Positions 19,189-29,721 of a stretch of 64,000 bases of DNA are shown in pieces. The position numbers and the translations under genes were made by a program. The DNA is from Marinibacterium sp. (GTDB taxonomy: Bacteria > Pseudomonadota > Alphaproteobacteria > Rhodobacterales > Rhodobacteraceae). Each line of letters starts with the position of its first letter. Positions within the stretch are counted from its first letter, which is position 1. The notes beneath the pieces are model-generated. The model was not told the origin of the DNA. It searched no databases and saw nothing but the letters and a program-made list of their open reading frames with translations. The DNA is taken from positions 1 to 64,000 of the forward strand of contig JAOXSC010000138.1 in assembly GCA_025800215.1 (NCBI GenBank). Reading direction: 5' to 3'.

Positions 19189-20979
19189 ATGTCCGACACC
19201 ACAGATCACGACCCCGGCGCCTATCGCGTTCTGGCGCGCAAATACCGGCCCGAAACCTTTGCCGATCTCGTCGGTCAGGACGCCATGGTGCGCACCCTGA
19301 AAAACGCCTTTGATGCCGACCGCATCGCGCAGGCCTTCATCATGACGGGCATTCGCGGCACCGGCAAAACCACCACCGCGCGGATCATCGCCAAGGGCAT
19401 GAACTGCATCGGCCCCGATGGCACCGGCGGGCCCACCACATCGCCCTGCGGGCAGTGCGAACATTGCACCGCCATCATGGAAGGCCGCCATGTGGACGTG
19501 ATGGAAATGGACGCGGCATCGCGCACCGGCGTCAATGACATCCGCGAAATCATTGACAGCGTGCGCTATCGGGCGGCCTCGGCGCGCTACAAGATCTATA
19601 TCATCGACGAGGTGCACATGCTGTCGACCAGCGCGTTCAACGCGCTGCTCAAGACGCTGGAAGAGCCGCCCGCGCATGTGAAATTCATCTTTGCCACCAC
19701 CGAAATCCGCAAGGTGCCGGTGACGGTGCTGTCGCGCTGCCAGCGCTTTGACCTGCGCCGGATCGAACCCGAAGACATGATCGGCCTCTTGCGCCGCATC
19801 GCCGGGTCCGAAGGCGCGCAGATCAGCGATGACGCGCTGGCCCTGATCACCCGCGCCGCCGAAGGCTCAGCGCGCGACGCCACATCGCTGCTGGATCAGG
19901 CGATCAGCCACGGGGCAGGCGAAACCACCGCCGATCAGGTGTGCGCGATGCTGGGCCTGGCCGACCGGGGCCGGGTGCTGGATCTGCTGGATCTGATCCT
20001 GCGGGGCGATGCGGGCGGCGCGCTGACCGAGCTGGGCGCGCAATATGCCGAAGGCGCCGACCCGATGGCGGTGCTGCGCGATCTGGCCGAAATCACCCAC
20101 TGGGTGTCCATCGTCAAGATCACCCCCGATGCCGCCGAAGACCCCACCGTCGCCCCCGATGAACGCAGCCGCGGCCAGACCATGGCCGAAACCCTGCCGA
20201 TGCGCGTTCTCACCCGCATGTGGCAGATGCTGCTGAAGGCGATGGAAGAGGTCTCGGCCGCGCCCAACGCCATGATGGCCGCCGAAATGGCGGTGATCCG
20301 GCTGACCCATGTGGCCGATCTGCCCAGCCCCGAAGATCTGGTGCGCAAACTGCATGACACCCCGCCTGCGGGCGGCGCGGCCCCCACGCCGAACGGCGCC
20401 CCCAACGGGCCGAGCGGCGGGGCGACGCGCGCCTATGCCGCCAGCACCCCCGCGCCGCAGCCGCGCGTGGTGCAGGGCATGGCACCCGGCCGGGCACAGG
20501 GCGGCGGGGCCGCTGCGGCCCCGGCGATGGATCCCACCGTGGCCCTGGCCGCCTATCCCAGCTTTGATCACGTGGTCGAGCTGATCAGTCAAAAGCGCGA
20601 CGGGCTGTTGCTGCAGCAGGTCAAAAGCGGTGTGCGGCTGGTGTCCTATCAGCCCGGCCGCATCGAATTCGAACCTTCGGACAACGCGCCAAGGGATCTG
20701 GCCGATCGCCTGGGCCGCGCCCTGCAGGGCTGGACCGGCAGTCGCTGGGTGGTCAGCGTCAGCAGCGGTGGTGCGCCCACGATCCACGAAAAGGAAGAGG
20801 CCGCCGACATCGCCCTGCGCGCCGAAGCCACCGAACACCCGCTGGTGCAGGCCGTTCTGGCCCAGTTCCCCAAGGCCCGCATCACCCATGTGCGCACCCA
20901 GCAGGAACAAGAGGCCGAAGCCATCGCCGAAGCCCTGCCCGAGGTCGAAGACGAATGGGACCCTTTCGAAGAGGACTGA
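19189..20979 (+). CDS. dnaX: DNA polymerase III subunits gamma/tau
   Basis: 596 residues; clamp-loader ATPase that loads the beta clamp and couples the polymerases. RPETFADLVGQ leads to Walker A GIRGTGKTT (54-62), zinc cysteines C73, C87, C90 and C93, Walker B YIIDEVHML and the SRC sensor VLSRCQRF. An Ala/Pro-rich linker (about 385-440) precedes the tau C-terminal domain. Start of an operon with ybaB and recR, the arrangement conserved across bacteria. No programmed frameshift signal was noticed. Confidence 0.96.
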   Translation: MSDTTDHDPGAYRVLARKYRPETFADLVGQDAMVRTLKNAFDADRIAQAFIMTGIRGTGKTTTARIIAKGMNCIGPDGTGGPTTSPCGQCEHCTAIMEGRHVDVMEMDAASRTGVNDIREIIDSVRYRAASARYKIYIIDEVHMLSTSAFNALLKTLEEPPAHVKFIFATTEIRKVPVTVLSRCQRFDLRRIEPEDMIGLLRRIAGSEGAQISDDALALITRAAEGSARDATSLLDQAISHGAGETTADQVCAMLGLADRGRVLDLLDLILRGDAGGALTELGAQYAEGADPMAVLRDLAEITHWVSIVKITPDAAEDPTVAPDERSRGQTMAETLPMRVLTRMWQMLLKAMEEVSAAPNAMMAAEMAVIRLTHVADLPSPEDLVRKLHDTPPAGGAAPTPNGAPNGPSGGATRAYAASTPAPQPRVVQGMAPGRAQGGGAAAAPAMDPTVALAAYPSFDHVVELISQKRDGLLLQQVKSGVRLVSYQPGRIEFEPSDNAPRDLADRLGRALQGWTGSRWVVSVSSGGAPTIHEKEEAADIALRAEATEHPLVQAVLAQFPKARITHVRTQQEQEAEAIAEALPEVEDEWDPFEED

Positions 20980-21072
20980 CCCCATCGCTTGCTGATGCCC
21001 CTTCGGGCTGCAATAAGGACCCACCCAATCAAGACCCCCAAGGGGTGCTGCCCCAGGATCAGGAGAGAGACC

Positions 21073-21417
21073 ATGTTCAAAGGCCTCGGCAATCTCGGCG
21101 ATATGGCCGGGATGATGAAAAAAGCCCAGGAAATGCAGACCAAGATGGCCCAGATGCAGGACAGCCTGCACGACATCATGGTGGTGGGCGAAAGCGGCGC
21201 GGGTCTGGTCAAGGCCACCGCATCGGCCAAGGGCGAGCTCAAGGCGCTCGACATCGACCCGTCGATCTTCAACGGCGATGACAAAGAGGTCGTCGAAGAT
21301 CTTATCCTTGCCGCCATCAAGGACGCGCAGTCCAAGGCATCGGATCGTGCCCAGGATGAAGTGTCGAAAATCACGCAGGAGCTTGGCTTGCCTGCGGATA
21401 TGAAACTGCCCTTCTGA
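21073..21417 (+). CDS. ybaB: Nucleoid-associated protein YbaB/EbfC
   Basis: 114-residue DNA-binding dimer. It begins [21 protein letters not shown] with a long coiled helix and a central beta sheet. Start 21073 is preceded by GGAGAGAG. Between dnaX (93 bp) and recR (13 bp), as usual; probably contributes to nucleoid structure and recombination repair. Confidence 0.94.
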   Translation: MFKGLGNLGDMAGMMKKAQEMQTKMAQMQDSLHDIMVVGESGAGLVKATASAKGELKALDIDPSIFNGDDKEVVEDLILAAIKDAQSKASDRAQDEVSKITQELGLPADMKLPF

Positions 21418-21430
21418 TCGGTCGCCCCGC

Positions 21431-22024
21431 ATGTCCGCGCCTTCGGAAATCGAAAATCTGATTGATCTGATGGCGCGGCTGCCCGGTCTGGGCCCGCGAT
21501 CGGCGCGCCGCGCGGTGCTGCATCTGATCGCCAAGCGCGCGCTGCTGCTGATGCCGCTGGCCGATGCCATGGCGCAGGTGGCCGAAACGGCGCGTGAATG
21601 CCTCAATTGCGGCAATGTGGGCACCGCCGACATCTGCGACATCTGCGCCAGTGACGCCCGCGCCACGGGCGAAATCTGCGTCGTCGAAGATGTCGCGGAT
21701 CTCTGGGCGATGGAACGCGCGGGCGTGTTCAAGGGCCGCTATCACGTGCTGGGCGGCACGCTGTCGGCGCTGGATGCCATCGGCCCCGAAGACCTGCGCA
21801 TCCCCCGCCTTGTGGACCGCGTGTCAAGCGAAGCGGTGTCCGAAGTCATCCTGGCACTGAACGCCACGGTGGATGGCCAGACCACCGCCCATTACATTGC
21901 CGATCAGCTTGACGGGCAGGTGCGCCTGACCTCGCTGGCGCAGGGCGTGCCCATCGGCGGCGAATTGGATTACCTGGACGAAGGCACCATCACCGCCGCC
22001 CTGCGCGCCCGCCGCGATCTGTGA
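21431..22024 (+). CDS. recR: Recombination mediator RecR
   Basis: 197 residues; acts with RecF and RecO to load RecA at gaps. Shows Hh[17 protein letters not shown], the C4 zinc motif [16 protein letters not shown] and the Toprim domain starting [15 protein letters not shown]. Its stop TGA (22022-22024) overlaps the ATG of the next gene. Confidence 0.95.
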   Translation: MSAPSEIENLIDLMARLPGLGPRSARRAVLHLIAKRALLLMPLADAMAQVAETARECLNCGNVGTADICDICASDARATGEICVVEDVADLWAMERAGVFKGRYHVLGGTLSALDAIGPEDLRIPRLVDRVSSEAVSEVILALNATVDGQTTAHYIADQLDGQVRLTSLAQGVPIGGELDYLDEGTITAALRARRDL

Positions 22025-22731
22025 TGCAGACCGAACCGCGCCTTGACCAGATCGGCGCGGCACTGGCCGATCCCAGCCGGGCACGAATCCTGTGCCTTTT
22101 GATGGATGGGCGCGCCCATACCAACAAGGAACTGGCCAGCCGCAGCGGCGTCACCCCCCAGACCGCCACCGCGCATCTGCAGAAACTGCAGGCCAACGGG
22201 CTGACCACGGCCCTGCGCAGCGGGCGGCATGTCTATCACCGCATCGCCAGCGCCGAGGTGGCCGGGGTGCTGGAAACCCTGGGCCAGCTTGCCCCGCCCG
22301 ATCATCTGCCCGACCACCTGACGGGACGTGCCGGCCCGGCGGCGCGGGTGCAGCTGGCGCGGTCGTGTTACAACCACATCGCCGGGCGCCTTGGGGTGCA
22401 GATGGCCGACCGGCTGCTGGACCTGCAGGTGCTGACCCTGAGCGGCGACACCACCCGCCCCGGCCCGGCCTTTGCGACCTGGATCGCCGGGATCGGGCTG
22501 GAGTTCGTGCCCAAGGGAACCGGCCCGGTCGCCAAGCTTTGTCTGGACTGGACGGAACGCCGGGAGCATCTGTCGGGGCCGCTGGCCACCGCTCTCATGC
22601 GGCACGCCCTTGACCGGGGCTGGATGGCGCGTGACCGCGACAGCCGGGCGCTGATCCTCAGCGATGCCGGGCGGGCCGCCTTTGGCCGGGCCTTTGGTCT
22701 GACCGATGCCGATCTGCGCGCGCCGGGCTGA
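22024..22731 (+). CDS. ArsR-like winged-helix regulator
   Basis: 235 residues. N-terminal winged helix (about 5-80): IGAALADPSRARILCLLMDG and KELASRSGVTPQTATAHLQKL, the ArsR/HTH_20 pattern. The C-terminal domain of about 150 residues is of unknown fold and holds one Cys (SCYNHIAG). It has no metal-binding CxC box, so a metal sensor is not supported. Translationally coupled to recR. Its target is unknown. Confidence 0.8.
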   Translation: MQTEPRLDQIGAALADPSRARILCLLMDGRAHTNKELASRSGVTPQTATAHLQKLQANGLTTALRSGRHVYHRIASAEVAGVLETLGQLAPPDHLPDHLTGRAGPAARVQLARSCYNHIAGRLGVQMADRLLDLQVLTLSGDTTRPGPAFATWIAGIGLEFVPKGTGPVAKLCLDWTERREHLSGPLATALMRHALDRGWMARDRDSRALILSDAGRAAFGRAFGLTDADLRAPG

Positions 22732-22832
22732 ACGGGGCGGGCTGAGCGGGGCGCGCTGAGCAACGCTTCGACCGTCACCGAAACGATGGCTCGGGATCGG
22801 CCCCCCTGCCCGCGCTAGGCTGGGCGCATCCC

Positions 22833-23327
22833 GTGACCAGAGGCCCGACCGTGACCCGACCCCAAACGCCCTTCCCAGACCACCCCACCCGATACACACC
22901 CCAGCCCGGCCTGCGCCTCGTGATCCAGATCCCGCAGCCCGATGTGCGCCGCGTGCTGGATGCGATCACCGCCACCGACCCGCTGCGCTATGGCGACTAT
23001 GATCAGGTGTCGTTTGAAACCCAAAGCGGGCAGCAGCGCTTTCGCGCGCTTGGCACCGGGCGCAACACCGCCACCGACAGCGCCGTCAGCGTGCCCTGCG
23101 CCGAGCTGTCGGTGTTTCTGGCCGACGACCCCGAGCGGCTCGATGCGGTGCTGCGGGCGATCTATGACAGCCACCCCTACGAAGAACCGGTGATCCTGAT
23201 CCAGCCCTGCTGGCGCAGCTGCCATGTGCGGGGGCTGGATGAAGACAACCCCAACCGGTTCTGGAACCGCGCCCCCGCCGATTGGGTGCCGGGCCCCCAT
23301 CGCGGCCCCGATCAGTCGAAAAACTGA
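22833..23327 (+). CDS. NIF3/YqfO insert-like (CutA-like) domain protein
   Basis: 164 residues from GTG 22833 (or 159 from GTG 22851). It carries the YqfO/CutA-like signature AIYDSHPYEEPVIL, which in NIF3 proteins is a middle insert, followed by a tail ending near QPCWRSCHVRGLDEDNPNRFW. The NIF3 metal-binding halves are absent, so this is a stand-alone domain. It overlaps the end of ltaE convergently by 16 bp. Function not known. Confidence 0.75.
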   Translation: MTRGPTVTRPQTPFPDHPTRYTPQPGLRLVIQIPQPDVRRVLDAITATDPLRYGDYDQVSFETQSGQQRFRALGTGRNTATDSAVSVPCAELSVFLADDPERLDAVLRAIYDSHPYEEPVILIQPCWRSCHVRGLDEDNPNRFWNRAPADWVPGPHRGPDQSKN

Positions 23328-24364
23328 CCCACCTGATCGGCCAGCGTGGCAATGGCCAGAGGCGGCACATCCTTGTGCAACACCATGCGGATCGGACCAT
23401 AGCCACCGGCGATGCGGATGCCCTGCCCTTCGAAATGGGCGCGCATCGCGTCATGGACAGGCTGCACCGGTTCAAAGAACACCATGTTGGTGCCCTGCGA
23501 AACCGATCCATAGGGCGCCAACGCATCGGCCAGCGCCGCTGCGGCCTGATGATCCTGACTCAGGCGATCGACATTGTGGTCCAGCGCATAAAGCCCTGCC
23601 GCCGCCAGCACCCCGGCCTGGCGCATGCCGCCACCCAGCATCTTGCGCCAGCGCCGCGCCCGCGTGATCAGATCGCGCGGCCCCAGCAGGACCGAGCCCA
23701 CAGGCGCGCCCAGCCCCTTGGACAGGCACACCGACACCGTATCCACCATCCCCGCCAGATCCTGCGGGTCACAGGCCAGTTCGGTGATCGCGTTGAAGAA
23801 CCGGGCCCCGTCCAGATGCACCGCCAGCCCGGCAGCGCGCGCCGCATCCACGCTGAGTTGCATCACCCCCAACGGGATGGCGTGGCCGTCATGGGTGTTT
23901 TCCAGGCTCAGCAGCCGGGTCACCGCAAAATGCACGTCATCGGGGCGCACGGCGGCGGTGATGTCTTCGGGGGCCAGCGACGCATTGGGCTGCGGGTCGA
24001 TCGCGGTCAGCGCGATGCCGCCCAGAACCGACGCCCCGGCCGCCTCGTAATATTGCACGTGATAGCCGCGCCCCACCAGGATCTCTTCGCCGCGCTGGCA
24101 ATGGCAGAGCAGCGCGATCAGGTTGCTTTGCGTGCCCGATGGCACGAACAGCCCGGACTCTTTTCCCAGCCGTTCGGCCAGCACCGATTCCAGCCGGTTG
24201 ACCTGCGGGTCTTCGCCATAGACATCATCGCCCACTTCGGCCGCGGCCATCGCGCGGCGCATGCCCTCATCCGGGCGGGTCACCGTGTCGCTGCGCAGAT
24301 CCGCCAGAAGCGGCGCATTCGGTATCGTCTGTGTTGCCGCATATTGGTTCATCATCGCCCCCAT
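23312..24364 (-). CDS. ltaE: Low-specificity L-threonine aldolase
   Basis: 350-residue PLP enzyme cleaving L-threonine (and allo-threonine) to glycine and acetaldehyde. Sequence begins after MMNQYAATQ with LRSDTVTRPDEGMRRAMA, has GDDVYGEDP, FVPSGTQSN, ENTHDGHAIPL and the PLP lysine in CLSKGLGAPVGSVL. Start 24364 is preceded by AGGA at 5 nt; ATG 24355 and 24352 are alternatives. The frame extends upstream to 24475 without an SD. Divergent from the urease operon. Confidence 0.9.
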   Translation of the reverse strand: MGAMMNQYAATQTIPNAPLLADLRSDTVTRPDEGMRRAMAAAEVGDDVYGEDPQVNRLESVLAERLGKESGLFVPSGTQSNLIALLCHCQRGEEILVGRGYHVQYYEAAGASVLGGIALTAIDPQPNASLAPEDITAAVRPDDVHFAVTRLLSLENTHDGHAIPLGVMQLSVDAARAAGLAVHLDGARFFNAITELACDPQDLAGMVDTVSVCLSKGLGAPVGSVLLGPRDLITRARRWRKMLGGGMRQAGVLAAAGLYALDHNVDRLSQDHQAAAALADALAPYGSVSQGTNMVFFEPVQPVHDAMRAHFEGQGIRIAGGYGPIRMVLHKDVPPLAIATLADQVGQFFD

Positions 24365-24440
24365 CGTGATCCTGTGCGCACCAAAACCCGCGCCCACCTG
24401 GCGCGACCCTAACGCCGGGCCGAAGGGATCGGCAAGCATC

Positions 24441-24552
24441 AAGATCTGCCCAATTTTTGGGCGCACATGACCCACACTGCCGATCTGCTGCGCGGTTTTC
24501 GCAACCTCCTGGGCTTTGGCCCTTGGCTTTGCCCAAAATCTGCGCCGATCTT
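24441..24552. repeat. 22-bp imperfect inverted repeat pair upstream of ureD
   Basis: Arm 24441-24462 and the reverse complement of 24531-24552 agree at 18 of 22 bases (AAGATC-GC-CA--TTTTGGGC type) and flank 68 bp. Inside the left arm is a perfect small palindrome GCCCAA-TTT-TTGGGC (24448-24462). This may be a paired operator for a urea/nitrogen regulator or the ends of a small degenerate element; no target duplication was seen. Confidence 0.55.
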
Positions 24553-25443
24553 GCAGGGGACCTCAGACCATGCCCCCGAACGACCCCGCGCCGGAGTAGC
24601 CCGATCAACGCCCACGCCTCATATCCGACGCAGAGCACGGCCCCGCCCGCGCAGCCCCGCGCCCGGGGCGAGGTGCGCCTGACCGTGAAGCCGGGCCCCC
24701 TGCGCAGCCGGATCGACGGGCTGCATCAGGCCGGATCGCTCAAGCTGCTGTTTCCGCGCACCGATGACGGGCTGCAGGCGGTTCTGGTGAACACCGCAGG
24801 CGGCATCACCGGGGGCGACCGGTTCACCGTGTCGGCCACCGCACGCAGCGGCACCGACCTGACACTGACCACACAGGCCGCCGAACGCGGCTATCGCGCG
24901 CAACCCGGCAGCACCGGGTGCCTGACCACCGATCTGCGCATCGAAGACGGCGCGCGGCTGAACTGGCTGCCGCAGGAAACCATCCTGTTTCGCGGCTGTG
25001 CGCTGACCCGGCGGCTGAACGTGGATCTGGCCGACAGCGCCCGGCTGACGCTGGTCGAACCGCTGGTCTTTGGCCGCAGTGCCATGGCCGAAACGCTGGA
25101 TGACGGGCAGTTCCGTGACCGCGTCGCGCTGCATCGGGGGGGGCGGTTGCTCTATCTGGATCAGATGCGCCTGACGGGCGACATCGCCGCCCATCTGGCC
25201 CGCCCCACCACCGGCGCAGGCGCGGGCGCGCTGGCCACGGTGCTGCATGTTGGGCCAGATGCCGCCGCGCTTCTGCCCACGCTGCGCGACGGCCTGCCCG
25301 ACAGCGCCGGTGCCAGCCTGATCGGCGATGATCTGCTGGTGATGCGCCTTCTGGCCCCCGACAGTTTCGAGCTGCGCCGCACCCTTCTGCCCATTCTTGC
25401 GCGCCTGACCGGCGCCGACCTGCCCAGACCCTGGATGATCTGA
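24529..25443 (+). CDS. ureD: Urease accessory protein UreD
   Basis: Scaffold of the UreDFG complex that delivers nickel to the apo-urease. UreD-type residues run from about 24652 ([10 protein letters not shown]) through [22 protein letters not shown] and [15 protein letters not shown] to the stop at 25443. There is no ATG or GTG in frame where the family starts; TTG at 24529 or 24523, or the frame start at 24457, are the options, and none has an SD. The start is therefore only a placeholder. First gene of ureDABCEFG. Confidence 0.8.
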   Translation: MPKICADLAGDLRPCPRTTPRRSSPINAHASYPTQSTAPPAQPRARGEVRLTVKPGPLRSRIDGLHQAGSLKLLFPRTDDGLQAVLVNTAGGITGGDRFTVSATARSGTDLTLTTQAAERGYRAQPGSTGCLTTDLRIEDGARLNWLPQETILFRGCALTRRLNVDLADSARLTLVEPLVFGRSAMAETLDDGQFRDRVALHRGGRLLYLDQMRLTGDIAAHLARPTTGAGAGALATVLHVGPDAAALLPTLRDGLPDSAGASLIGDDLLVMRLLAPDSFELRRTLLPILARLTGADLPRPWMI

Positions 25444-25444
25444 C

Positions 25445-25747
25445 ATGCAACTGACCCCCCGAGAAAAAGACAAACTGCTGGTGGCCATGGCCGCCGAAGT
25501 GGCCCGCAAACGGCTGGCGCGCGGCGTCAAGCTGAACCACCCCGAAGCGATTGCCCTGATCACCGATGCCGTGGTCGAAGGGGCCCGCGACGGGCGCAGC
25601 GTGGCCGAAATGATGGAGGCCGGCGCGCAGGTCATCACCCGCGAACAATGCATGGATGGCATCCCCGAGATGATCCACGAGGTTCAGGTCGAAGCCACCT
25701 TTCCCGACGGCACCAAACTGGTGACCGTGCACAACCCCATCCGCTGA
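25445..25747 (+). CDS. ureA: Urease gamma subunit
   Basis: 100 residues, normal length. [19 protein letters not shown] is the canonical beginning, and the protein ends KLVTVHNPI. Part of the (UreABC)3 hydrolase that splits urea to ammonia and carbamate in the cytosol. Starts one base after the ureD stop, so probably translationally coupled. Confidence 0.96.
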   Translation: MQLTPREKDKLLVAMAAEVARKRLARGVKLNHPEAIALITDAVVEGARDGRSVAEMMEAGAQVITREQCMDGIPEMIHEVQVEATFPDGTKLVTVHNPIR

Positions 25748-25768
25748 TCCGCGTACAGGAGCCCCAAG

Positions 25769-25852
25769 ATGACCCATTCGATCCCGCTGGCCACCCTGAT
25801 CCTGTTGACGTCCAAACCGGCCCCTTCCCCCACCGAACGAGGCCGCACATGA
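25769..25852 (+). CDS. 27-codon micro-ORF between ureA and ureB
   Basis: Reads [20 protein letters not shown] and then PTERGRT. AGGAG lies 8 nt upstream of the ATG, and its TGA (25850-25852) overlaps the ureB ATG (25849) as ATGA. The first half is hydrophobic. It may be a real small peptide or a translational-coupling leader that delivers ribosomes to ureB, which itself has no strong SD. Known annotation for such a peptide cannot be asserted. Confidence 0.45.
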   Translation: MTHSIPLATLILLTSKPAPSPTERGRT

Positions 25853-26153
25853 TCCCCGGAGAGCTCTTTCCCGCTGCAGGCGATCTGGTGCTGAACCCCG
25901 GCCGCGAGGTTCTGACCCTGATGGTGGCCAATACCGGAGACCGCCCCGTGCAGGTCGGATCGCATTACCATTTTGCCGAAACCAACAGCGCGCTCGACTT
26001 TGACCGCGCCGCCGCCCGCGGCATGCGGCTGGACATCGCGTCGGGCACCGCCGTGCGGTTCGAGCCGGGCCAGCGGCGCGAGGTCAACCTGATCCCGATC
26101 GCAGGCGCGCGCCGCATCTATGGGTTCAATCAGCAAGTGATGGGAGAGCTCTG

Positions 26154-26154
<1 letters not shown>
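25849..26154 (+). CDS. ureB: Urease beta subunit
   Basis: 101 residues: [20 protein letters not shown], then [19 protein letters not shown], and [11 protein letters not shown] at the end, all standard UreB. Structural subunit with UreA and UreC. Start at 25849 matches the family; the frame stays open further upstream. Stop overlaps the ureC start (TGATG). Confidence 0.96.
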
Positions 26155-27914
<1,760 letters not shown>

Positions 27915-27926
27915 CAGGGGCTGACG

Positions 27927-28379
27927 ATGACCGACACCTGCCTTGTGGCGCGCCACTATCACCCGCATCTGCACCATGCCGCCGCCGATGAAATCGCGCT
28001 CGGTTACGACGCGCGCTTCCTGCGCCGCAAGATGCTGACCACCGCGTCGGGCAAATCGGTGCTGGTGGATCTGCCGCAGACCACGTCGCTCGACCATGGG
28101 GGCGCACTGGTGCTGCAGGACGGGGCCGAGATCGAAATCATCGCCGCCCCCGAAGATCTGCTTGAAGTGACCGGAGACGACCTGCCCCGGATCGCCTGGC
28201 ATATCGGCAACCGCCACACCCCCTGCCAGATCGAAGCCGGCCGGCTGCTGATCCAGCGTGACCACGTGATCCGCGACATGCTGGGCAAGATCGGCGCCCA
28301 GGTGCGCGAGGTCACCGAACCCTTCACCCCCGAAGGCGGCGCCTATGGCCACGGACGCACCCATGGCCATAGCCACTGA
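27927..28379 (+). CDS. ureE: Urease accessory nickel chaperone UreE
   Basis: 150 residues. An N-terminal UreE-like domain is followed by the metal-binding domain with WHIGNRHTPCQIE, and ends in a His-rich tail [10 protein letters not shown] that can bind nickel. Delivers Ni to UreG/UreDF. Overlaps the start of ureF. Confidence 0.93.
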   Translation: MTDTCLVARHYHPHLHHAAADEIALGYDARFLRRKMLTTASGKSVLVDLPQTTSLDHGGALVLQDGAEIEIIAAPEDLLEVTGDDLPRIAWHIGNRHTPCQIEAGRLLIQRDHVIRDMLGKIGAQVREVTEPFTPEGGAYGHGRTHGHSH

Positions 28380-29007
28380 AGACCTGCTGACGCTGCTGCA
28401 ATGGCTGTCGCCGTCTTATCCGGTGGGGGCGTTCAGCTATTCGCACGGGCTCGAACAGGCGATCGAGACCGGGCAGGTTCGCGATGCCGCGTCCCTGCAG
28501 GGCTGGATCGCGGATGTGCTGGAGCACGGCGCGGGGGCCTCGGACGCGATCCTGCTGGTGGCGGCCCATGCCGACCCGGCGGCCGCAGACCGGTTCGACG
28601 CCACCGCCCGCGCGCTGGCCAGTTCGGCCGAACGGCTCAAGGAAACCGATCTGCAGGGGGCCGCCTTTTGCAACATCACCCGTGCGGTCTGGGATCTGCC
28701 TCTGGCGGGACTGACCTATCCGGTGGCGGTGGGGACGGCCGCAGGGCTGCGCGGGCTGGCGCCCGACGCTGTGGCGGCGGCCTATCTGCATGCCTTTGCC
28801 AGCACGCTTGCATCGGTCGGAATGCGGCTGGTCCCGCTTGGGCAGACCGACGGGCAGCGGATCATCCGGGCGCTGGCGCCGCTCTGCCAGCACATCGCCG
28901 CTGACAGCCTGCATGGCGACCCGGACCGGATTGGCACCAGCACCTTTCTGGCCGATATTGCAGCGATGCGCCATGAAACCCAGTATTCAAGGATCTTTCG
29001 CACATGA
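28345..29007 (+). CDS. ureF: Urease accessory protein UreF
   Basis: About 220 residues. The UreF helical pattern is clear: [48 protein letters not shown] and the final [27 protein letters not shown] end. It gates UreG GTPase action on UreD. Start at 28345 overlaps ureE by 35 bp; ATG 28363 (MAIATEDLL) is a shorter option. Overlaps ureG at ATGA. Confidence 0.9.
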   Translation: MATDAPMAIATEDLLTLLQWLSPSYPVGAFSYSHGLEQAIETGQVRDAASLQGWIADVLEHGAGASDAILLVAAHADPAAADRFDATARALASSAERLKETDLQGAAFCNITRAVWDLPLAGLTYPVAVGTAAGLRGLAPDAVAAAYLHAFASTLASVGMRLVPLGQTDGQRIIRALAPLCQHIAADSLHGDPDRIGTSTFLADIAAMRHETQYSRIFRT

Positions 29008-29648
29008 CACAGTTCAACGGACCCCTTCGTATCGGCATCGGCGGCCCGGTGGGCGCGGGCAAGACCACGCTGACCGCGGCCCTGTGCGAAGCCCTGCGCG
29101 ACCGCCATTCCGTCGGCGTGATCACCAATGACATCTACACCCAGGAAGACGCCGAAGCGCTGATGCGCATGCAGGTGCTGCCGCTGGACCGGATCATAGG
29201 TGTCGAAACCGGTGGCTGCCCGCACACGGCGATCCGCGAAGATGCGTCGATCAACCTGGCCGCGGTGGCCGAAATGCAGGGCCGCCACCCCGATGTGGAA
29301 ATCGTCCTGATCGAAAGCGGCGGTGACAACCTGTCGGCGACCTTCAGCCCGGAACTCGCGGATCTGACGATCTATGTGATCGACGTGGCCGCCGGGGAAG
29401 AGATCCCGCGCAAGGGCGGCCCGGCCATCACCAAATCGGACCTGCTGGTGATCAACAAGACCGATCTTGCCCCCCATGTGGGCGCCGATCTGGCGGTGAT
29501 GGAGCGTGACGCCACCCGCATGCGCGCCGGACGCCCCTTCGTGTTCACCAGCCTGCGCCAGCGACAGGGCATCGACGCGGTGCACCGCAAGATCGCCGAA
29601 ATCGGCGGGCTGGCCCTGCCCGATGCGGATCTTGCCGCAACGGCCTAG
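29004..29648 (+). CDS. ureG: Urease accessory GTPase UreG
   Basis: 214 residues. P-loop [10 protein letters not shown] near 15, VITNDIYT, the metal site C-P-H in [32 protein letters not shown] and [10 protein letters not shown]. Supplies GTP energy for lysine carbamylation and nickel insertion. The last gene of the operon; the ATG overlaps the ureF stop by 4 bp. No terminator hairpin with a T-run was seen after it. Confidence 0.96.
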   Translation: MTQFNGPLRIGIGGPVGAGKTTLTAALCEALRDRHSVGVITNDIYTQEDAEALMRMQVLPLDRIIGVETGGCPHTAIREDASINLAAVAEMQGRHPDVEIVLIESGGDNLSATFSPELADLTIYVIDVAAGEEIPRKGGPAITKSDLLVINKTDLAPHVGADLAVMERDATRMRAGRPFVFTSLRQRQGIDAVHRKIAEIGGLALPDADLAATA

Positions 29649-29721
29649 GATCAAAGCGGTTTGCGCCGCGCCCAAACCCGCTTAGAACGGGCCTGACGCC
29701 ATTCACCGACAGGCCCGCCCC

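Noticed and set aside
19867..21732. 621-residue minus-strand frame across dnaX, ybaB and recR
   Set aside because: Covers three well-known genes on the other strand and has a shadow-type composition.
22720..22763. Imperfect 14-bp repeats at the end of the ArsR-like gene
   Set aside because: Low-complexity G+C-rich sequence with poor matches; no sign of function.
24511..24540. Possible sigma-54 promoter for urease
   Set aside because: The GG and GC elements are not 10 bp apart, so the -24/-12 spacing does not fit.
24467..24682. 71-codon ORF starting just after the palindrome upstream of ureD
   Set aside because: Overlaps the ureD frame in a different frame, becomes Arg/Pro-rich, and has no SD; could only be a leader by speculation.
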